A program made the translations under genes and the position numbers. DNA of 64,000 bases from Pyrinomonadaceae bacterium (GTDB lineage: Bacteria > Acidobacteriota > Blastocatellia > Pyrinomonadales > Pyrinomonadaceae), in assembly GCA_036277115.1 (NCBI GenBank), contig DASUNM010000027.1, positions 558,001 through 622,000 on the forward strand. Direction: 5' to 3'. Shown piece by piece: positions 57,446 through 64,000 of this stretch. How positions within the stretch are numbered: position 1 is the first letter of the stretch; the number at the start of each line of letters is the position of its first letter. The notes under the pieces are model-generated. The model searched no databases. It saw nothing but the letters and a program-made list of their open reading frames with translations, and was not told where the DNA came from.

Positions 57446-58735
57446 TCACTTGCTGCGATCAATGATTCTCTTGATCTCCGCATTCGCCTGGTTCATGGCA
57501 TCTTCGGCGGTCAGCTCGCCGCTGTTTGCTTTCGACAGGTAAATGCCAAACGCATTCTCGACCTCATTCCAGAGCGGCGTGCGCGGACGTGGGCGCGAGC
57601 TCTCGAGCGAACGGAGTTGCGCCGGGTAGGAGGGAAACTTTGCAACCAGCTCAGGATCAGTAAAAAGAGACTTGCGCGTCGGCGGATTACCGCGCTGCGC
57701 CGACAGCTTCATCTGTGCGCCGTCGGTCGCCCACAACAGAAAATCCATCGCGGCTTCGATGTTCTTCGCATCCCGCGGAATCGCAATCAACCAGTTGCCG
57801 ATTTCAGCGCGACCCGGACTTTTCGCGGCCGGCAACTGACCGAACTCCATCCGGCCCGTAACTTTCGACTTCGACGGATCGCTGAACGAGCTAATCCACG
57901 CCGGCCAGTTGATCGACATCGCGGCAGTACCTTGCAGCAGGTGCGCGCCCACTTCGTCAGCATTGAAACTTGCGTAGCCCGGCGGCGAGTACTTGCCGAG
58001 CTCAATCATGAACTTAAGCGCGGCGATTCCTTCCGGAGTGTTCACGGTGGGTTGGCCGGACGCGTCGAACATTTCGCCGCCGAAGGCCCAGAAAATCGGC
58101 ATGAAATCCGCGACTGCCGCGTTGCCCTGCGCGGCCCGCATCACGTAGCCGTACACCTTGCCGCCGCCCGGCGCGCCACTCGCTTCGTTTTCGCTGATCG
58201 TTTTCGCCGCCGCCAGGACATCGTCCCACGTCAACGGCTCTTTCAAATTGTGTTTCTGAAACAGGTCTTTACGGTAGAAAAACAATTGCGAGTTACCGAC
58301 GTACGGCAACGCATACAACGCGCCGGTTTGATAAGGCTCGCGACCGAGCGCAATCGAAGTCGCAACAAAGTCGTCGTCAGGTCCGCTCTTACCGCGCTTT
58401 TGCAACAGCGGCGTCAAATCAGTGAGAACGTTGAGTGAAGCAAACTTCGGAAACCACGGATCGTCGAGCATGATCAGATCATAGGCGCCCGTGCGCGCGT
58501 TCAGATCGATCAACTCCTTCTCGAAGAGGTTCGCGTACGGGAATTCAGCGATGTTTATGCGAATTCCAGTCTGCTGCTCATAGTCCTTCGCGGCTTGTTT
58601 GAGCGCATCGCCCTCGACGCCGGAATTGATCGCGAGCGTCAGCGTGCGCGTGTCCTGCGTTCCGCTGCGCTGACAACTGGAAACGGCGAGGCCAATTACT
58701 GCAATGATGACGAAGACGAGACGCATGCTTTTCAT
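57446..58735 (-). CDS. Sugar ABC transporter substrate-binding lipoprotein
   Basis: A 429-residue extracellular solute-binding protein, family 1. The start at 58735 gives a lipoprotein signal: LVFVIIAVIGLAVSSCQ, with the lipobox Cys near residue 20. The mature protein has the two-lobe pattern: TLTLAINSGVEGDALKQAAKDYEQQTGIRINI, DLIMLDDPWFPKFASLNVLTDL, GALYALPYVGNSQLFFYRKDLF, EPLTWDDVLAAAKTI, and the late NWLIAIPRDAKNIEAAMDFLLWAT. It captures the sugar for the two permeases and the MalK-type ATPase. The sugar cannot be named; the linked isomerase and dehydrogenase suggest a polyol, inositol-like compound or uncommon aldose. First gene of the operon, divergent from the S9 peptidase. Confidence 0.94.
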   Translation of the reverse strand: MKSMRLVFVIIAVIGLAVSSCQRSGTQDTRTLTLAINSGVEGDALKQAAKDYEQQTGIRINIAEFPYANLFEKELIDLNARTGAYDLIMLDDPWFPKFASLNVLTDLTPLLQKRGKSGPDDDFVATSIALGREPYQTGALYALPYVGNSQLFFYRKDLFQKHNLKEPLTWDDVLAAAKTISENEASGAPGGGKVYGYVMRAAQGNAAVADFMPIFWAFGGEMFDASGQPTVNTPEGIAALKFMIELGKYSPPGYASFNADEVGAHLLQGTAAMSINWPAWISSFSDPSKSKVTGRMEFGQLPAAKSPGRAEIGNWLIAIPRDAKNIEAAMDFLLWATDGAQMKLSAQRGNPPTRKSLFTDPELVAKFPSYPAQLRSLESSRPRPRTPLWNEVENAFGIYLSKANSGELTAEDAMNQANAEIKRIIDRSK

Positions 58736-58900
58736 GTTGGGCCGGTACATTAACCGCAAAGCTGCGACGCTTCAAGTATCTAGGCAGGCAGGCTGATTCG
58801 CAGTAGAATCTCGCTCGCCCGAGACAACACCAGGACAAGTGACGTGGTGGCGTTAGCTAACTGACCGTTCATGCGAGTCGAACCCGGAGGTAAATGAATC

Positions 58901-60973
<2,073 letters not shown>

Positions 60974-61005
60974 GTGACACCTGTTCAATATGAAAGGGAG
61001 CAATA

Positions 61006-61473
61006 ATGGCAGCAGCAATAGGACAGCGTTTTTCGAACTTTAGTTTGCAGAATCAGGACGGTAACACCGTTACACTCGATGATTTCGCCGGCAAGTGGCT
61101 CGTGCTTTACGTCTATCCAAAAGACGATACGCCCGGTTGCACGATCCAGGGAAAATCATTTACCGCGACCAAACAGGAATTCGATGACGCGAACATTTCA
61201 GTCGTCGGTGTGAGTGCGGATGATGTTGAGTCGCACAAGAACTTCTGCAACAAGTTTTCGTTCACGATTGATTTGCTCGCTGATCCGAATCAGGAATTGC
61301 TGACGGCAGCGGGAGTCGGGCAGAGCGAGTACAAAGGTACGATGTACTGGAACCGCACCTCATTCGTGATCGATCCGAACGGGGTGTTGCGGAAGGTTTA
61401 CGAGAAGGTAAATCCTGAAGGCCACGAGCGGGTCTTGCTCGACTATATCAAAGCGATGCAAGCCGACAGCTAA
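61006..61473 (+). CDS. Thioredoxin-dependent peroxiredoxin (BCP/AhpC-TSA type)
   Basis: A 155-residue peroxiredoxin that reduces hydroperoxides. The peroxidatic Cys45 is in PKDDTPGCTIQGKSF; the family often has ACSF after this, with the resolving Cys, which is absent here. The only other Cys is in HKNFCNKFSF (about residue 85), which could serve as an atypical resolving residue. Other BCP features are VVGVSADDVESHKNF, FTIDLLADPNQELLTAAGV and TSFVIDPNGVLRKVYE. A GGGAGCAATA ribosome site precedes the ATG. It lies 32 bases after the S9 peptidase gene in the same orientation. Confidence 0.92.
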   Translation: MAAAIGQRFSNFSLQNQDGNTVTLDDFAGKWLVLYVYPKDDTPGCTIQGKSFTATKQEFDDANISVVGVSADDVESHKNFCNKFSFTIDLLADPNQELLTAAGVGQSEYKGTMYWNRTSFVIDPNGVLRKVYEKVNPEGHERVLLDYIKAMQADS

Positions 61474-61618
61474 AAGACTGGCGCGCGGCACAGCTCCAAA
61501 GAGCGGGAGCAAGCCCGGGGTCCCCAGCGGGGCAGTCACGCTGGGGTGGAAGCCCACCCTTTCCTAACCTTGAGGTTCTCCAAGTTGAGGTTTGAGCCTT
61601 GAGGGACTCCAGGTAGTT
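61474..61618. repeat. Hairpin-rich gap between convergent genes
   Basis: CCGGGGTCCCCAGCGGGGCAGTCACGCTGGGGTGG and CCTTGAGGTTCTCCAAGTTGAGGTTTGAGCCTTGAGG give overlapping hairpins. Position between the convergent peroxiredoxin and moaA genes fits a bidirectional terminator, but no T-run is present. Confidence 0.35.
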
Positions 61619-62620
61619 TTACCCGCCAATAAAACTCATCGACCTTGACGGCGTGACGAAGCTGGATTCGTTGATGAAGTGACGCGGTTCTTTCTTCATC
61701 ACGACTGATTCGATGAAGTCGATCGTCTCCTGCCGCGACGCGCCGTCGCGAATTATATCGCGCAAAGAATGCTCAACGGTTGAGAACAGGCAGGTGCGGA
61801 TTTGACCGTCGGCCGTCAGGCGAATACGCGAACAGGCCCCGCAGAACGGCTCAGTCACCGGCGCGATGATTCCAATCTCACCCGGCGCGCCATCAGCGAA
61901 GCGATAGCGCGTTGAGGTTTCCGAACCGCGAGCGACGTCGACAGCTTCGAGGGGAAATCTTTCTTCAATCCGTTTCCGAATCTCTCTTCCCGAGAAAACA
62001 TCTTCACGCGCCCAGTCGTGACCGGAATCCAGGGGCATGAACTCAATGAAACGCATCTTCACGTCATGCTCGCGCGCGAACGCGGCGAAATCCGCCACTT
62101 CATCGTCATTGTGACCGCGCACGATGACGGCGTTGATCTTGATCGGGTCGAGGCCCGCATCTTTCGCAGCTTGAATTCCTTCCAGCACTCTTTCCAAAAC
62201 ATCGACCCCAGTCATCTGTTTGAAAGTGTCTGGCTTCAGACTGTCGAGACTTATCGTGATGCGATCGAGACCGGCTTCTTTCAAACTCTGCGCGCGATGC
62301 GGCAGGAAGTAGCCGTTGGTTGTGAGCGCTAAATCCAGCAGGCCGCGATCCTTCAGTTGCGCGAGCTTGAAGATGATCTGCTCAATATCGCGCCGCATCA
62401 TCGGCTCGCCGCCAGTCAAACGGATCTTCTCAATTCCCAACTCCACAAAGATGTCGCAGACGTATTCGATCTCTTCGTACGAGAGCATCTGCTCTTTCGG
62501 CGCAATGGGCGGTTCGCCGTGCGGCAAACAGTAGAAGCAACGGAAATTACAGCGGTCGGTGAGCGACACGCGCAGGTCGCGAATAGCGCGGTTGTATGAA
62601 TCCTTGAGGATGGAGGCCAT
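61619..62620 (-). CDS. moaA: GTP 3',8-cyclase (molybdenum cofactor biosynthesis protein A)
   Basis: A 333-residue radical-SAM enzyme that converts GTP to 3',8-cyclo-GTP, the first step of molybdopterin synthesis. The N-terminal [4Fe-4S] cluster site is DRCNFRCFYC (Cys24, Cys28, Cys31); the C-terminal cluster is CGACSRIRLTADGQIRTC. Also seen are IRLTGGEPMMRRDIE, the GTP-binding region around FIEFMPL and the C-terminal double Gly (SMSFIGG). The start at 62620 (ATGGCCTCCATCC) is preferred to 62629. No other moa/moe gene is in the window, but molybdenum-cofactor genes are often scattered. Confidence 0.96.
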   Translation of the reverse strand: MASILKDSYNRAIRDLRVSLTDRCNFRCFYCLPHGEPPIAPKEQMLSYEEIEYVCDIFVELGIEKIRLTGGEPMMRRDIEQIIFKLAQLKDRGLLDLALTTNGYFLPHRAQSLKEAGLDRITISLDSLKPDTFKQMTGVDVLERVLEGIQAAKDAGLDPIKINAVIVRGHNDDEVADFAAFAREHDVKMRFIEFMPLDSGHDWAREDVFSGREIRKRIEERFPLEAVDVARGSETSTRYRFADGAPGEIGIIAPVTEPFCGACSRIRLTADGQIRTCLFSTVEHSLRDIIRDGASRQETIDFIESVVMKKEPRHFINESSFVTPSRSMSFIGG

Positions 62621-62685
62621 GCGCAGCAATCATAAGCCAGTCGTGATCGTGAACCAAACACGACGCCATCGGGCGCACGCTTTGG

Positions 62686-63000
62686 CTAGGGAAAACCGAG
62701 TTCGCCCGGCGCGCCGCCTTCCCAGGCCAGTCGGCCGCCGACCTCATCGTTTAGGTGATGCAACTGGGCGCCGAGGAGTGTCAGCGCGGAATTCAGGGCC
62801 TGGATCGAATCGTGGCCATGACCCGCGTGCGCATTCTGGTTGCCAAGCCCGATGATTTGAAACGGACACTCATAGCCGGGGTCGCTGTGGCTGGGTTGAG
62901 GTTTGCCAACAAAGACACTTACAGGACGTTTATGTCCCTGCTCGTCGATGAGGTAGAGCATGCGGGAGGCAATGATCTCCCCGACACTATCAAACTCCAT
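62686..63000 (-). CDS. DUF6968-like small protein
   Basis: A 104-residue protein. The N-terminal half, EIIASRMLYLIDEQGHKRPVSVFVGKPQP, and the second half, YECPFQIIGLGNQNAHAGHGHDSIQALNSALTLLGAQL, match the pattern of DUF6968 proteins as I remember them: a beta strand with VxVxxGxPxP, a CPF/YQI strand and a helix with VQALQLAL. The family has no known function; some members lie in toxin or secretion loci. The Gly/His-rich loop (HAGHGHDS) may bind metal. On the same strand as the ketoacyl synthase-like gene upstream. The plus-strand open frame opposite (62559-62855) is a shadow. Confidence 0.65.
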   Translation of the reverse strand: MEFDSVGEIIASRMLYLIDEQGHKRPVSVFVGKPQPSHSDPGYECPFQIIGLGNQNAHAGHGHDSIQALNSALTLLGAQLHHLNDEVGGRLAWEGGAPGELGFP

Positions 63001-63072
63001 GAGGACCTCTGGTTCTCGCGAAAACTAACTTCGGCCGGCTGCAGACCGGCACTACTGTGGGGAGAAAACTTT

Positions 63073-63252
63073 CTATCGGCGTCCCCGCACGCGCGTCGGT
63101 ACTATCCACGCAGGTGCCGCCGCCGTGCTATCACCCATATTGATCCAGCCCGAGAGGCGGGTAATCACCATGGGCGACTGATCTGAAATCTTCGTCATAC
63201 GCGCGATGCCTCGGGTCATGTTCCTGGTCGAAACTGTCGGTGCGTTTGTCAT
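63073..63252 (-). CDS. Small open frame with a good ribosome site, uncertain
   Basis: A 59-residue frame starting at 63252 (ATGACAAACGCACCG), with a GAGGA eight bases upstream and beginning 46 bases after the ketoacyl synthase-like stop. The product starts MTNAPTVSTRNMTRGIARMT, is rich in Met, Thr and Arg, and ends PTRVRGRR. No family is recognised and no membrane helix is seen. It may be a real small protein or peptide made together with the upstream gene, or just chance. Confidence 0.35.
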   Translation of the reverse strand: MTNAPTVSTRNMTRGIARMTKISDQSPMVITRLSGWINMGDSTAAAPAWIVPTRVRGRR

Positions 63253-63297
63253 GGGTGTAGTCCTCGTAAGTGATATGGCACGCAAGTGCCTGGGTAC

Positions 63298-64000
63298 CTA
63301 GTTGACGCTCATCAAACCTGCGCTCGCGGTGAAGCCGACGCCGAATCCGACGACCATCGCCGGGCCGGCCCATTCCTTCTTGCTCGCCAACATAAAGCCG
63401 GTCGAAGCGCTGGAAAGATTTCCATAGTTCTCAAGCACGTCATAAGACTTGTTCACTCTCGTCGATTCCGTATCAATGCGAAGTTGAGAGCAAACGCCAT
63501 CGAGAATCTTTTTGCTGCCGGTGTGAATCAGGCAGTCGTCGACTTCGTTGATGTTGTTCACCACTGACAGCGGATTGTCCAACACGTCGTTGACGGTGGC
63601 GACCGCGTAATGCGCACCGCGCTGCGGCACCGCCGGACGCATGAAGTACTGCGGCCTGCCGTTCAGGGCCGGGTGCAAGCTGTGCGCCGTCATCGACAGC
63701 AGATTCACGTCGTCCGGATTGTCGTTTGTCAGGTGAGCGATGGGACCGAAAGTCGGCTTGCCGGCTTGATCCGTACCGAGCAGCAGCGCTACAGCACCAT
63801 CACCGAAGAGCATCGATTGAATCGCCAAGGTTGTTTCAGTGCGTTCATTCTCAAACTGAGCGTCCGTCAGAGTGCCGTTCTTGCGCATGCGCGCCACGTC
63901 GCGGAAACCGAAATATTCGTCGCGCAGCAGCGGGGCGACATACGGCGTGTGCGCTTCGGACATCAGCACGATGGCCATCTTGCCGGGGTTCGCGGCGAGG
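63298..64000 (-). CDS. KAS III / type III polyketide synthase-like protein (partial)
   Basis: Only the C-terminal 233 residues are in the window; the start lies beyond base 64000. The protein belongs to the thiolase superfamily. FGDGAVALLLGTD matches the conserved GDGA segment, CLIHTGSKKILDG the active-site His helix, and VLENYGNLSSASTGFML the Asn loop (EYGNMSSA in chalcone synthases, NxGNTSAAS in FabH). The GNLSSA reading and the IHTGSKKILDG helix are closer to type III PKS and alkylpyrone-type enzymes than to FabH. The catalytic Cys would be upstream of the window. The product cannot be named. A long insert (PHLTNDNPDDVNLLS-like region near 63720) is present compared with FabH. Confidence 0.8.
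   Translation of the reverse strand, partial: LAANPGKMAIVLMSEAHTPYVAPLLRDEYFGFRDVARMRKNGTLTDAQFENERTETTLAIQSMLFGDGAVALLLGTDQAGKPTFGPIAHLTNDNPDDVNLLSMTAHSLHPALNGRPQYFMRPAVPQRGAHYAVATVNDVLDNPLSVVNNINEVDDCLIHTGSKKILDGVCSQLRIDTESTRVNKSYDVLENYGNLSSASTGFMLASKKEWAGPAMVVGFGVGFTASAGLMSVN

Noticed and set aside
57323..58438. Long plus-strand frame of 371 codons
   Set aside because: It is the antisense of the substrate-binding protein gene, Arg-rich with no domain pattern.
62559..62855. Plus-strand frame of 98 codons near moaA
   Set aside because: Overlaps the moaA start and the DUF6968-like gene in antisense; Arg/His-rich with no pattern.

Overview
The window looks like chromosome of an acidobacterium, most likely of the Blastocatellia/Pyrinomonadaceae type. 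This is inferred from the gene set. There are three secreted von Willebrand A proteins of the acidobacterial kind, many exported peptidases (S46, tricorn-like S41, S9, an HEXXH/TPR protein), a DUF4287 cluster and a YCF48 propeller. No rRNA, tRNA, phage, IS transposase or CRISPR array was seen. Coding density is high, and nearly every gap holds a palindromic repeat.

Layout. 0.3-6.3 kb: class III aminotransferase, a frameshifted glycosyltransferase, then a small-gene group (AraC-type regulator, VOC protein, membrane protein, two DUF4287 proteins). 6.3-11.7 kb, minus strand: secreted carboxypeptidase-regulatory-like protein, Hsp20-Lon pair, fumarase FumC. 11.9-15.8 kb: signalling operon of a degenerate receiver, a double-domain KaiC-like ATPase and a hybrid histidine kinase. 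15.8-21.1 kb: a 60-bp tandem repeat array, then a TIR-NB-ARC-TPR protein whose start codon directly follows the stop of a secreted YCF48 propeller gene. 21.3-25.8 kb: RNase HI, an orphan lasso-peptide B2-type protease, ferritin-like protein, small exported proteins and a methyltransferase. 26.2-38.9 kb: exported peptidases, VWA proteins, a Pol X-like HhH protein, a GNAT and a rhodanese. 39.2-45.4 kb: a complete pyruvate dehydrogenase operon (E3, E1 alpha, an unknown 89-aa protein, E1 beta, DUF4242, E2). 46-52 kb: OmpA and VWA proteins, SET protein, DUF309/DUF4149 pair, GrdB-like protein, SMP-30 protein. 52-58.8 kb, minus strand: a sugar ABC uptake operon with a sugar isomerase and a Gfo/Idh/MocA dehydrogenase. 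58.9-64 kb: S9 peptidase, peroxiredoxin, MoaA, DUF6968 protein, and a KAS III/type III PKS-like gene running off the end.

How they work together. The PDH genes and fumC supply central carbon flux. The ABC cluster reads as uptake of a sugar or polyol followed by isomerisation and oxidation. The peptidases suggest growth on peptides. Hsp20-Lon is a proteostasis unit. The receiver/KaiC/kinase group looks like a signalling module in which the stand-alone receiver probably is not phosphorylated in the normal way.

The two strongest leads are the TIR-NB-ARC-TPR/propeller gene pair, a possible NLR-like immune or cell-death system with an exported partner, and the unusually rich set of palindromic intergenic elements. 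At least ten sequence families are present. They fill most gaps of two operons, and several supply stop codons or protein tails to neighbouring genes. All family names come from reading the translated sequence; no database search was possible.
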